A DNA stretch of 45,406 bases from Bacteroidaceae bacterium (GTDB lineage: Bacteria; Bacteroidota; Bacteroidia; Bacteroidales; Bacteroidaceae). Both the position numbers and the translations under genes were made by a program. This document shows positions 8,724 to 16,718 of the stretch, piece by piece. The notes beneath the pieces are model-generated. The model had not been told where the DNA came from, did not search any database, and worked only from the letters and a program-made list of their open reading frames with translations. The stretch covers positions 1 to 45,406 of the forward strand of contig CAAGLA010000032.1 in assembly GCA_900770655.1 (NCBI GenBank), in the 5' to 3' direction. Position 1 is the first letter of the stretch; every line of letters begins with the position of its first letter.

Positions 8724-9176
8724 ATGGCTATGGAACAGGATATTGTAATATCGGAATTGCTTGTCAATAGCAGTAATGCTCTGGAGTCTATACGCAGGTT
8801 GCTCTCGCAGTTGACTTCATCGCCGGTGGCTTTGACGCTTGAGGGGCTCGAAGCTATTGTGGCATCCTCTTCGTCGCATCTTTTTCTGGCAAAGTGCGGC
8901 GATGATATTGTGGGTATGCTCACTATTGGCGAATACATTGTTCCTACCGGCCGCAAAATGTGGATAGAAGATGTGGTTGTAGACGAGGCTATGCGTGGTC
9001 GCTCTGTTGGCCGTCGTCTTGTGGAGTATGCTACTGAATATGCAGCAAAGTCGGGAGGTGGTGCGCTTATGCTCACTTCGCGTCCTTCGCGTGTTGCTGC
9101 AAACAGCCTTTACCGTTCCTGCGGGTTCGGGATTAAGGAGACCAATATGTACAAAAAAGAGATTCACGCCAAGTAG
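8724..9176 (+). CDS. GNAT-family N-acetyltransferase
   Basis: A 150-residue protein. Residues about 50-145 show the GNAT fold: the beta4 strand WIEDVVVDEAMRGRSVGRRLVEYA contains the acetyl-CoA pyrophosphate-binding loop (RGRSVG), and LMLTSRPSRVAANSLYRSCGF is the typical C-terminal motif with the conserved asparagine and tyrosine. The substrate is unknown. The start at 8724 follows the previous stop by one base; an internal ATG two codons later is also possible. The stop codon lies within the loop of the following terminator. Confidence 0.85.
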   Translation: MAMEQDIVISELLVNSSNALESIRRLLSQLTSSPVALTLEGLEAIVASSSSHLFLAKCGDDIVGMLTIGEYIVPTGRKMWIEDVVVDEAMRGRSVGRRLVEYATEYAAKSGGGALMLTSRPSRVAANSLYRSCGFGIKETNMYKKEIHAK

Positions 9177-9197
9177 AGCGTGAATCTCTTTTTTTTT
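9154..9197 (+). terminator. Terminator of the GHL10-GNAT operon
   Basis: AAAAAGAGATTCACGC (9154-9169) pairs perfectly with GCGTGAATCTCTTTTT (9178-9193) and runs into a T-tract. The GNAT stop codon (9174-9176) is in the loop. Because the stem is flanked by A and T runs on both sides, it can also stop the convergent sigma-factor transcript. Confidence 0.85.
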
Positions 9198-9206
9198 GAA
9201 TGACAA

Positions 9207-9219
9207 TTAAACAGTTTCT
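9207..9219. repeat. Left copy of an inverted 13-mer flanking the sigma-factor gene
   Basis: TTAAACAGTTTCT is the exact reverse complement of AGAAACTGTTTAA at 9949-9961. The two copies bracket the sigma-factor-like gene (9231-9869). Its core AAACAGTTT also occurs at 10015-10023 and 11136-11144. Confidence 0.55.
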
Positions 9220-9230
9220 TAAGCTGCTTG

Positions 9231-9869
9231 TTAATTCTGCTGCCTTTGTATATTATCGAGCAGTGCAGTCTGTGCTCTGTTCTTTGCCATAGAAAGGGTA
9301 CATTGTACGCGCTTGGCCGGCAAGGCTGTGTAGTCTTGTGTGCTGTTTATGTATTTCCACACAACAGGTGCTGCATCGAGAGACTTTTTCTCCTCAATAA
9401 CCAACTGTTGAAGTATTGCTTGGTCGCGCTCGTTGAGCATCTCGTATGCCTTCCAAACGTAGCTGTTGTCAACAGTCTCTTCTTCAATGAAAGACTCCGC
9501 ATCATTGTCGGCATAATTGAATGTGCTTAAAGAGATTTCGCAACCTTTTCTCTTTTTCTCTTTTGCTGTCTTGCGTATAAAATAGTTTGCAGAGCAACTT
9601 GTGAGGTAGCTGGTGAGCGATGCTCCGTTTATCTTTTTCCAGTTTCTTAGAACAGCCCAATTGTTGTCCGAAATAAATTCGTAGAATTCCCCTAATATGA
9701 GCTCCGGATTATCGTAGTGGCAAACATTGTATGTTATATTATCGAGCAGACGCTTGCACATCTTCTTGAAGAAATAGACATATAATCCTTCGTTGGCCTC
9801 TTCTGTTACGAGTTTGCTCACAAGTTCTTCATCTGTGAGAGTTGTGAAGTCGTTTATATACTTTAGCAT
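9231..9869 (-). CDS. Divergent ECF-like sigma-70 family factor
   Basis: A 212-residue protein. Residues about 15-105 resemble sigma region 2 (LILGEFYEFISDNNWAVLRNW, then ASLTSYLTSCSANYFIR), and a charged KEKKRKG linker leads to a region-4-like segment (about 138-205, AYEMLNERDQAILQQLVIEE). The helix-turn-helix of region 4 is interrupted by an insert-like stretch (AAPVVWKYINSTQDY), which is seen in several Bacteroidales sigma factors. There is no adjacent FecR-type anti-sigma gene. The 5' region holds alternative hairpins (9906-9939). Its targets are unknown. The gene reads toward the GHL10-GNAT terminator. Confidence 0.7.
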   Translation of the reverse strand: MLKYINDFTTLTDEELVSKLVTEEANEGLYVYFFKKMCKRLLDNITYNVCHYDNPELILGEFYEFISDNNWAVLRNWKKINGASLTSYLTSCSANYFIRKTAKEKKRKGCEISLSTFNYADNDAESFIEEETVDNSYVWKAYEMLNERDQAILQQLVIEEKKSLDAAPVVWKYINSTQDYTALPAKRVQCTLSMAKNRAQTALLDNIQRQQN

Positions 9870-9905
9870 ATTTAGAAGTTATTGGGTTTTTGATGTTATT
9901 TTCTT

Positions 9906-9939
9906 GCAGAACCGGCGACTCTGCCAAATCGCTTGGTTC
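9906..9939 (-). promoter_or_regulatory. Overlapping alternative hairpins upstream of the sigma-factor gene
   Basis: GAACC and GCGA (9909-9918) can pair with TCGC and GGTTC (9929-9939). Alternatively GCAGA (9906-9910) can pair with TCTGC (9920-9924). The two foldings share bases 9909-9918 and so exclude each other. They lie 37-70 bases upstream of the start at 9869, probably in the mRNA leader. A regulatory switch is possible but is inference only. Confidence 0.3.
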
Positions 9940-9948
9940 CGTTAATTT

Positions 9949-9961
9949 AGAAACTGTTTAA
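9949..9961. repeat. Right copy of the inverted 13-mer flanking the sigma-factor gene
   Basis: AGAAACTGTTTAA is the exact reverse complement of 9207-9219. It lies upstream of the sigma-factor-like gene, between it and the 3' end of the DUF4595-like gene at 10036. Confidence 0.55.
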
Positions 9962-10035
9962 GCTTCTTCCAAGAAATGAAATGAAGAACTATAAAATTTC
10001 AAGGAGATAAATTCAAACAGTTTTTAAACAAATTC

Positions 10036-10974
10036 TTATTTGATGAATGTTATGCTATACTCGTTGTATATACTTGAAGGAGCTGCATCGTACCTGAGGC
10101 GTACGCCGGCATCGCCATCGAAGTAGTAGGTGTTGTGTATTCTGATGTTCTCAAAAGTCATTCCGCCGAATTTTGTATAGCCGCCCTGTACCTCCTCGCT
10201 AAGAATGTATGGTGTGCATTTGCCAAGATACCCCATTGAGGCATATATCTGTGGCATACCGCTTTGTACGAACGGCAATATCTCTGTGCCGGCGTATGGG
10301 TATAGCTCTCTGCGGTTGAATGTGTAGTCGTAAGTGTTGTATTCAACGCTTCCATCTTTAATATTCTCCTTAAGAACAGTTATATTGCTTAGCATATAAC
10401 CGTTCCAGTTGTATTTGTAGGTTATGACGTAGTTTTCGTCACGGTATGTGCTTCCCTTGCAAAAATCTCCGTTATAGGTGAATGTCCTTTCGCTTGTTGT
10501 TGTTACAGGCTCTGTTGAATTTCCCGAGAAATGGTCTGTAGTTGTGTTTATCCTGCTTATATATCCATATTCGTTAATGCTAATCTCCTCTTGGATATTT
10601 TCGGTGTATTTCTCTACAATGCCTCTGTCGCTCTTTGTGCTCTCTTTCACCACCTTTGTTCTGATAATCTCGTTACCCTGATAACCGGTATAGTAGTCGA
10701 ATGAATAGCTGCTGTTTTCAACCTGTGTAACATCGCCTTCGCTTCTCAGGCTGTAGTTGCAGCTCAGAATCTTGTCATTGGCATTTCTTCTGATATTGCT
10801 CCAACTCTCTGTTATGTTTCTGTTGTCGCTGTTCTTTTTAATGACAATCTCTTTCGGAAGGAATTCTCCTCTTTTCGGCTCGTCAAAAGGGTTGCTGCTG
10901 TCGCTGTCGCTGCAGGCCGTGAATGACAATGCCAAACAAATTGTAGCCAAAAGGCCAAAAAACTTTCTGTTCAT
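10036..10974 (-). CDS. DUF4595-like lipoprotein
   Basis: A 312-residue lipoprotein with signal MNRKFFGLLATICLALSFTAC and lipid-accepting Cys 21, followed by the acidic SDSDSS stretch typical of surface-exposed Bacteroidetes lipoproteins. The rest alternates short beta strands (YSFDYYTGYQGNEIIRTKVV, NEYGYISRINTTTD, FTYNGDF, YKYNWNGYMLSNITV), the Y-D/N-x-x-G-x-I/L pattern of DUF4595 and YD-repeat-like lipoproteins. The final part (YASMGYLGKCTPYIL) also fits that family. The function is unknown. It is a single gene with its own leader, which carries a 14-base direct repeat. Confidence 0.7.
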   Translation of the reverse strand: MNRKFFGLLATICLALSFTACSDSDSSNPFDEPKRGEFLPKEIVIKKNSDNRNITESWSNIRRNANDKILSCNYSLRSEGDVTQVENSSYSFDYYTGYQGNEIIRTKVVKESTKSDRGIVEKYTENIQEEISINEYGYISRINTTTDHFSGNSTEPVTTTSERTFTYNGDFCKGSTYRDENYVITYKYNWNGYMLSNITVLKENIKDGSVEYNTYDYTFNRRELYPYAGTEILPFVQSGMPQIYASMGYLGKCTPYILSEEVQGGYTKFGGMTFENIRIHNTYYFDGDAGVRLRYDAAPSSIYNEYSITFIK

Positions 10975-11000
10975 AATAATTCTTATAAATCAAAACAACA

Positions 11001-11029
11001 TCTTATTCTGCAAATTCTTATTCTGCAAA
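11001..11029. repeat. 14-base direct repeat in the leader of the DUF4595-like gene
   Basis: TCTTATTCTGCAAA occurs at 11001-11014 and 11016-11029, a perfect tandem with a 15-base period. On the minus strand each copy begins TTTGCAGAATAAGA, 27-55 bases upstream of the start at 10974. The distal copy overlaps the predicted -7 box. Confidence 0.75.
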
Positions 11030-11033
11030 CTTA
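11026..11033 (-). promoter_or_regulatory. Promoter -7 box for the DUF4595-like gene
   Basis: Read on the minus strand this is TAAGTTTG, a full match to TAnnTTTG. It would start transcription near 11019, about 45 bases before the ATG at 10974. I see no clean TTTG at -33. The remainder of 11034-11172 is A/T-rich with an AAACAGTTT motif (11136-11144) and nothing else I can name. Confidence 0.5.
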
Positions 11034-11172
11034 ACGAAAAAGATTTGTATTGTGATATTTTATTTATTAAAAAGTTTAATAAACTATTTAAAATTCTATT
11101 AAAAATTAGCGATAAAATATAAAGGACTTAACTTTAAACAGTTTATATGAAAATGTTGTCTATTTCCTTTTT

Positions 11173-11634
11173 CTACCTGTTTGTGTAGAAGTCGAAAGCC
11201 TCAAATATATCTTGCTTGGAGCAGCTACGGGGTTGTATGTGTCCATTGTCGTCTATTAACATTACACGGGCATAGGCCCCGTTTCCCTGCGAGGCATATA
11301 GCTTTTCGTACATTTTGCAGTCGAACGAAGGCAGGGAGTAATTATCGCGTGCATAGCGGGTGAACATATGCAGTTTTTCCGTTTGGAATCCATTGAATAT
11401 TGCCGAAAGGAAAAGAGAGCATATATACGCAGCCGGCAGAACGGTTTCTTTGGCGGCGCCGAATGTTGAAAATATTGCAATAAAAGGCTCTCCGAACTCC
11501 TCTGTTGTCCTATAGCCTGTTATTCCGGTAAAAATATTCTTAATGCCGGTTAGTTCTTGTCCACGTTCTTTCATAAGGATAAAGATAGCTAAAAAAATGC
11601 TTTCACCTATATTTTTACGCCTTTTATTGCCCAT
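11173..11634 (-). CDS. Unrecognised 153-residue protein
   Basis: I do not recognise this protein. It is 153 residues, begins with a basic patch (MGNKRRKN) and a moderately hydrophobic helix (ESIFLAIFILM), and has a second hydrophobic stretch (LPAAYICSLFLSAIF, about 66-80). The C-terminal half is mixed (MFTRYARDNYSLPSF, YARVMLIDDNGHIQPRS, DIFEAFDFYTNR) and looks globular. An internal Met at residue 21 could be the true start. It is divergent from the large outer-membrane protein gene at 11734 and has no operon partner. It could be a remnant of a larger protein, but no frameshift is visible. Confidence 0.5.
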   Translation of the reverse strand: MGNKRRKNIGESIFLAIFILMKERGQELTGIKNIFTGITGYRTTEEFGEPFIAIFSTFGAAKETVLPAAYICSLFLSAIFNGFQTEKLHMFTRYARDNYSLPSFDCKMYEKLYASQGNGAYARVMLIDDNGHIQPRSCSKQDIFEAFDFYTNR

Positions 11635-11733
11635 ATATTCATTTTAGATGAAAAAAAGGTTCTCTTCTTAAACTTTTTTTACTTAATTTGGTCAAAGAAA
11701 AGTATGTGAATAAAATATATAATACTATAAATA

Positions 11734-14646
11734 ATGAGGAACTTATTCTTTTCTTTCCTTTTTTTATTGTCGGTAGCGGTTTCCGCGCAGACAAACAATG
11801 GAACAATCAGCGGCTCTGTGCTCGATGCCGCTTCAAATGAACCTTTGCAGAATGCAACATTGCAACTCTTCTCCTTGCCCGACTCTACATTCAAGGCCGG
11901 TGTTGCATCGAATTATGAAGGCCGCTTTTCTATTGTGGCTCCCCCTGCGAACTATTTCTTGAGAATATCCTATCTTGGATATATCACTCAGGAAAAACAG
12001 CTCACAGTGAAGGCCGGTGAACGCAACGATGTGGGTGATGTTAAACTTTCTGTCGATGCAGTGGCTCTGGGCGAAACTGTAATTACAGCCGAAGTTCCTC
12101 CTGTAACAGCATCGGGCGATACTCTAATCTTCAATTCTGCGGCCTTTCGCGTGCCCGAAGGCTCTATGCTTGCCGAACTTATTAAAAAGTATCCGGGCGT
12201 AACTATAGAGGACGACGGAACAATAAAGATAAACGGCAAGACCGTAAACAGAATATTGTTGTCGGGAAAGGATTTCTTCGGTACCGACAGAGAAATGGCT
12301 CTTCAGAACATATCGGCCGACGCTGTTGAGAATGTGAGGCTGTATGACAAACAGAGCGATTTTGCCCGCATTACCGGTATTGACGACGGCGAGGAGGAAA
12401 CAGTTCTCGACCTTAAACTCAAACGAGGTGTTGTCGACGGCCTTTTCTCTAATACCGACTTGGGCTACGGCACCGATGAACGCTATATGTTCCGGAATAC
12501 AACCGGCTACTACAACGACAATTCGCAGTATACATTAATAATGTCGGCAAACAACGTGGGAGGGCAGGGATTTTCCGATGGCCGCAGCCGTGGTTTCCGT
12601 GGTGGCGGCAACGGGCTCAGCGCTCCCAAACAGGGAGGCTTCAACTTCGCATACGCCAACGAAAACCTTGAAATAGGTGGAAACGTACGTGCCAACCACA
12701 GAGATACCGACAGTAGAAACTGGACCTCGAGCGAGACTTTTATGCCACAGCTTGGCCGTAACCAGTTTACCAACAGCCGCAGCAACAGCTTCAGCCGCTC
12801 ATCGGATTTCAACGCCGACCTGCGTCTTGAATGGAAACCCGATACTATGACAAACATCATCCTTCGTCCATCGGTGAGTTACAGAACTTCGGACAACTGG
12901 TCGCAAAGCGTCTCTGCAACCTTTAACTCCTCGCCATACGATTATGTCGAAGAGTACAGAAAGTCGCTCTATGGCGATGTCTTTGGGGCTCTCGATTCTA
13001 TTGCGGTAAACAATAACCGAAGCGAATCTATGGGAAATAGCGAGAACTTCTCTTCGAGTGCCGAACTGCAAGTGAACAGGCGTCTGTCGAAACCGGGCCG
13101 TAACATTACATTCCGTGCCCGTTTTTCGTTCAGTGACAGCGAGAACGAGAGTTACTCTGTAAACAATGTGAAGTACTATCAGGCAAGTGCAGGAAGCAAT
13201 GGTTACGACCGCAAGCGTTTTTCCAGTACTCCAAGCAACAACTGGAGCTACGACCTACGATTAAGCTATACCGAACCTTTAATGAAAAACCTCTTCTTGC
13301 AGCTAAGCTATAGCTATAACCACAGCTATAACCACAGCGACAGGTCTACATACGTCTTCGACTCTCTGGCTTCCTATGTTATGGAGCTCAACCATAACTA
13401 TCGCAATCCGCTTTTGCCCGAAAATTATACCGACTACATAGACTCCGACTTGAGCCGTTATTCAACATACCGCACCCAGCGGCACGAAGCTCAAATTATG
13501 TTCCGTTACGTAACCGAAAAGATAAACCTCAATGCAGGTGTAACTTGGATGCCTCAGCATACCGAAATGACGTACAAATATTTGGGGGTGGATACTGTGC
13601 TCACACGCAATGTCAGCAATCTGTCGCCGAATGTGCGTTTCCGTTACAGGTGGTCGCGTCAAACCTCTCTGAATATTATGTATCGCGGAACAACCTCCTA
13701 TCCCTCGATGACCGACCTGCTCGATATTACCGACGATTCCAATCCTTTGTATATAACAAAAGGTAATCCCGGTCTTAAGCCGTCGTTTACAAATAATCTG
13801 AGAGTGTTTTTTAACACCTTCAACGCCGATGCACAGCGAGGGTTCAACGTCTACACCACATTCAGCAATACGCTCAACAGCATAAGCCGCAAGGCTACAT
13901 ATATAGAGGAGACGGGTGCAACTATAAGCCAACCCGATAATATTAACGGAAACTGGAGCGTCAATGGTGGCTTCTCGTTCAATTCGGCTATACCGGCAAA
14001 CACCAAGTTTACATATAGCACACATACCGACTTGCGTTACTCCAACAACGTTTCGTACATCAGCATTCGCGGGGTACAAGGCAGTGTAAAGAACAAATCC
14101 AAGACGCTGGGTGTGAGCGAGCGCTTGTCGGCAAACTACCGCAGTGACAATTTCGATGTCTCTTTAAACGGTTTCTTCAGCTATTCACATTCGGCTGCAA
14201 GCGCACAGCCCGAAGATAAAATGGATGTCTTCAACTTCTCCTACGGTCCTAGCGCAAACTACACGCTGCCGTGGCAGAATATAAAGATATCGACAAATAT
14301 ATCTATGAGCAGCCGCAGGGGTTACAGCGACCCCAGTGCAAATACCGATGAACTTGTGTGGAACGCTCAGGTGTCGGCTAGTTTCCTTGAAAGGAATGCA
14401 TTGACAGCCTCGTTCCAAGTGTTCGATATTCTTCACCAGCAGAGCAACATAAGCCGTGTGGTAGATGCTCTCTCTCGCCGCGACTCGGAAAACAATGCAA
14501 TATATAGCTACTGTATGTTTACTCTTTCCTACAAGTTCAACAACACGGCAGGCGGTGAGGGCCGTGAGGGTGGCCGTCGTGGAGAAGGAATGCGTGGCTA
14601 TGGTATGCCCGGCGGTCGTCCCGGTGGCCCCGGCGGCAGGTTCTAA
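11734..14646 (+). CDS. TonB-receptor-like outer-membrane beta-barrel protein
   Basis: A 970-residue outer-membrane protein. The signal peptide ends at VSAQ (about residue 19). A carboxypeptidase-regulatory-like domain (about 22-105, GTISGSVLDAASNEPLQNATLQLF and LRISYLGY) precedes a plug-like segment (about 130-230, GSMLAELIKKYPGVTIEDDG, SGKDFFGTDREMALQNI), and the remainder is a beta barrel rich in alternating aromatic and polar residues (OMP_b-brl_3-like). There is no SusD partner, so it is not a classical polysaccharide-utilisation receptor. The barrel strand FTLSYKF is followed by a tail of about 30 Gly/Arg residues (GGEGREGGRRGEG), ending in Phe. The ligand is unknown. Confidence 0.85.
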   Translation: MRNLFFSFLFLLSVAVSAQTNNGTISGSVLDAASNEPLQNATLQLFSLPDSTFKAGVASNYEGRFSIVAPPANYFLRISYLGYITQEKQLTVKAGERNDVGDVKLSVDAVALGETVITAEVPPVTASGDTLIFNSAAFRVPEGSMLAELIKKYPGVTIEDDGTIKINGKTVNRILLSGKDFFGTDREMALQNISADAVENVRLYDKQSDFARITGIDDGEEETVLDLKLKRGVVDGLFSNTDLGYGTDERYMFRNTTGYYNDNSQYTLIMSANNVGGQGFSDGRSRGFRGGGNGLSAPKQGGFNFAYANENLEIGGNVRANHRDTDSRNWTSSETFMPQLGRNQFTNSRSNSFSRSSDFNADLRLEWKPDTMTNIILRPSVSYRTSDNWSQSVSATFNSSPYDYVEEYRKSLYGDVFGALDSIAVNNNRSESMGNSENFSSSAELQVNRRLSKPGRNITFRARFSFSDSENESYSVNNVKYYQASAGSNGYDRKRFSSTPSNNWSYDLRLSYTEPLMKNLFLQLSYSYNHSYNHSDRSTYVFDSLASYVMELNHNYRNPLLPENYTDYIDSDLSRYSTYRTQRHEAQIMFRYVTEKINLNAGVTWMPQHTEMTYKYLGVDTVLTRNVSNLSPNVRFRYRWSRQTSLNIMYRGTTSYPSMTDLLDITDDSNPLYITKGNPGLKPSFTNNLRVFFNTFNADAQRGFNVYTTFSNTLNSISRKATYIEETGATISQPDNINGNWSVNGGFSFNSAIPANTKFTYSTHTDLRYSNNVSYISIRGVQGSVKNKSKTLGVSERLSANYRSDNFDVSLNGFFSYSHSAASAQPEDKMDVFNFSYGPSANYTLPWQNIKISTNISMSSRRGYSDPSANTDELVWNAQVSASFLERNALTASFQVFDILHQQSNISRVVDALSRRDSENNAIYSYCMFTLSYKFNNTAGGEGREGGRRGEGMRGYGMPGGRPGGPGGRF

Positions 14647-14654
14647 CAACTGTT

Positions 14655-14692
14655 AATAAAAGAGATAAAACGCCGTTTTTATCTCTTTTATT
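14655..14692 (+). terminator. Terminator of the outer-membrane protein gene
   Basis: TAAAAGAGATAAAA (14657-14670) pairs with TTTTATCTCTTTTA (14677-14690) around a CGCCG-containing loop, starting 11 bases after the stop codon and running into T-rich sequence. Confidence 0.8.
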
Positions 14693-14704
14693 TATCTTTT
14701 TCAT

Positions 14705-14712
14705 TATCTTCG
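14705..14712 (+). promoter_or_regulatory. Promoter -7 box for the cardiolipin synthase gene
   Basis: TATCTTCG lies 25 bases before the ATG at 14738, the same arrangement as at 7182 and 39446. The expected -33 region overlaps the T-rich 3' side of the preceding terminator. Confidence 0.45.
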
Positions 14713-14737
14713 CGTTATAAACAAAACCTGTTCCCTG

Positions 14738-16165
14738 ATGCCGGGTGATAAAATTACGCTTCTTGGTTGTCTCTATTGGGTATACTGTATAGTGGCAATA
14801 GTGGTTATGGTGCGCGTGGTATTGAAAAACCGTGACACCGTAAAGACCCTTGCGTGGATGATGGTTTTTATTTTCCTTCCTTTTCTGGGGTTAGTGCTAT
14901 ATTTTTTCTTCGGTCGCGACACGCGCAGGGTAAAAATGATTGGGCGGCGTCTCCACTCCCAAATACAGCAGCGCGGGCAACTGCAGTTAAAAGGTGCTGA
15001 ACGGCCTAATATACCTGTTGAATACTCCTCTTTGGTCTCTTTTTTTGAAAATTCTGCATCGGCACCACCTCTTTTGGCAAGTGGTGTAGAGGTTGTCTGC
15101 GACACGTCTGTTTTTGCCAATCGGCTGCTGAGTGAATTGGAAGCAGCTAAAAACCATATACACATCCAGTTCTACATCTTTGAGAACGATTCCTTTGGGT
15201 GTCAGGTGCGCGATGTGCTGGTAAAGAAAGCGCGTGAAGGTGTAGAGGTACGTCTTATATACGACAGCGTAGGGTGCTGGAGTGTGAACAAGGATTTCTA
15301 CGAAGAGATGCGTTGTGCCGGAATATATGTGGAATCTTTCCTTAAAGTACGCTTCCCTCTTTTTACCAACAAGGTCAATTACAGAAACCACCGCAAGATT
15401 GTTGTCGTGGACGGCCGGGTGGGGTTTGTCGGTGGCTGTAACATTGCTTCACGTTACCTCACAGGCCTTAAAGGCAAAAAATGGCGCGATACAATGCTTG
15501 TGGTGCGAGGTACTGCTGTAAACGGTTTGCAGACTTCATTTCTTGTCGATTGGTATTTTGCCAGCCGAACACTGGTCAGCGGGAAGAATTATCTGCAACA
15601 GACTGCTGCGGCAGCAGGCCCTTGTGTGCAGGTGGTGCCGTCGAACCCTGTGGGCGAGGTAAGGACTATTCTCGGTGGGTACATTAAGCTCTTCTCTCTT
15701 GCAAGAGGCTATCTATACCTGCAAACCCCTTATCTTATGCCCGACGATTCCTTTATGAAGTCTATAAGGTATGCGGCAATATCGGGTGTCGATGTAAGGG
15801 TTATGATACCGGAAAACTCCGACAGCCGCGTGGCCGATTACGTCTCAATGTCATATCTTGGAGATTTGTTGCGGGCCGGCGTAAAGGTTTATCTCTATTC
15901 GGGTGGTTTCCTGCATAGCAAAACATTGGTTTGCGACGACTTTGTATCGTCTGTTGGCTCGGCTAATCTCGATTTCCGCAGTTTCTACTATAATTTTGAG
16001 GTAACAGCTGTGGTATATGACAAAACTGTAGCTGCCGGGCTTAAATCGGCTTTTCTCGGCGACCTTAAGGAGTGTCGCCAACTGACGCTCAGTGAGTATA
16101 ATTCGCGTTCTTTCTTCCGCCGCGTGGCAGAATCCATAACACGCCTCTTCTCGCCGTTGCTGTAA
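14738..16165 (+). CDS. cls: Cardiolipin synthase (phospholipase D family)
   Basis: A 475-residue membrane protein that joins two phosphatidylglycerols, or a related phospholipid pair, to make cardiolipin. Two N-terminal transmembrane helices (about 8-27 and 38-58, LGCLYWVYCIVAIVVMVRVV and AWMMVFIFLPFLGLVLYFFF) are followed by two PLD domains. The first has the HKD motif HRKIVVVDG with GGCNI after it, and the second has HSKTLVCDD with GSANLDFRSF. Length and order match bacterial ClsA-type enzymes. It is transcribed alone and faces rsmD tail to tail, 13 bases apart. Confidence 0.92.
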   Translation: MPGDKITLLGCLYWVYCIVAIVVMVRVVLKNRDTVKTLAWMMVFIFLPFLGLVLYFFFGRDTRRVKMIGRRLHSQIQQRGQLQLKGAERPNIPVEYSSLVSFFENSASAPPLLASGVEVVCDTSVFANRLLSELEAAKNHIHIQFYIFENDSFGCQVRDVLVKKAREGVEVRLIYDSVGCWSVNKDFYEEMRCAGIYVESFLKVRFPLFTNKVNYRNHRKIVVVDGRVGFVGGCNIASRYLTGLKGKKWRDTMLVVRGTAVNGLQTSFLVDWYFASRTLVSGKNYLQQTAAAAGPCVQVVPSNPVGEVRTILGGYIKLFSLARGYLYLQTPYLMPDDSFMKSIRYAAISGVDVRVMIPENSDSRVADYVSMSYLGDLLRAGVKVYLYSGGFLHSKTLVCDDFVSSVGSANLDFRSFYYNFEVTAVVYDKTVAAGLKSAFLGDLKECRQLTLSEYNSRSFFRRVAESITRLFSPLL

Positions 16166-16178
16166 ACTGTGCGGTGCT

Positions 16179-16718
16179 TTATTCTTCTTTCTTAAAGAAG
16201 GTGAAGTTTACACTGCCATAGGAGACGTGGCGACGGAAACAGGGGTGTTCTTCGAAATTGTAGTCTTTGCCGTGTTCAAAAATGAATATGCCGTCTTCTT
16301 TCAGAATATTCCCTTCGAGTACAATGTCGGGAATTTCCTTGAGGTTCTTAAGGGCGTATGGAGGGTCGGCAAACACTATATCGTAGCCCTCTGTGCAACG
16401 TTTTAGAAAACGGAAAACATCGTCGCGTACAATGTGCCACCCCTTGTCGGCGATAGATGCTGCGCTCTTCTTTAAAAAACCTATGTGCAACTGCTCCATT
16501 TCAACCGACACAACTTCTGCGCAGCCTCGCGAAAGAAGTTCGAGGCTTATACTGCCTGTTCCGGCAAAGAGGTCCAGTGCTTTGCTCTCCTCAAAGACGA
16601 CAATATTATTGAGAATATTGAAGAGGTTCTCCTTTGCAAAGTCTGTGGTTGGGCGTGCCTTGAATGTGCGTGGTATGTCAAAATGCCTTCCTTTATATTT
16701 TCCGCTTATTATTCGCAT
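16179..16718 (-). CDS. rsmD: 16S rRNA (guanine-N2)-methyltransferase RsmD
   Basis: A 179-residue SAM-dependent methyltransferase that modifies G966 of 16S rRNA. Motifs: MRIISGKYKGRHFDIP at the N-terminus, ARPTTDFAKENLFNIL, the SAM-binding loop ALDLFAGTGSISLELLSRG and the catalytic motif FADPPY. It is the last gene of a three-gene operon. Its start overlaps the end of the DUF3822 gene by 10 bases, so translation is probably coupled. A CTTCTTT/AAAGAAG hairpin (16184-16200) lies in its last codons. Confidence 0.93.
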   Translation of the reverse strand: MRIISGKYKGRHFDIPRTFKARPTTDFAKENLFNILNNIVVFEESKALDLFAGTGSISLELLSRGCAEVVSVEMEQLHIGFLKKSAASIADKGWHIVRDDVFRFLKRCTEGYDIVFADPPYALKNLKEIPDIVLEGNILKEDGIFIFEHGKDYNFEEHPCFRRHVSYGSVNFTFFKKEE

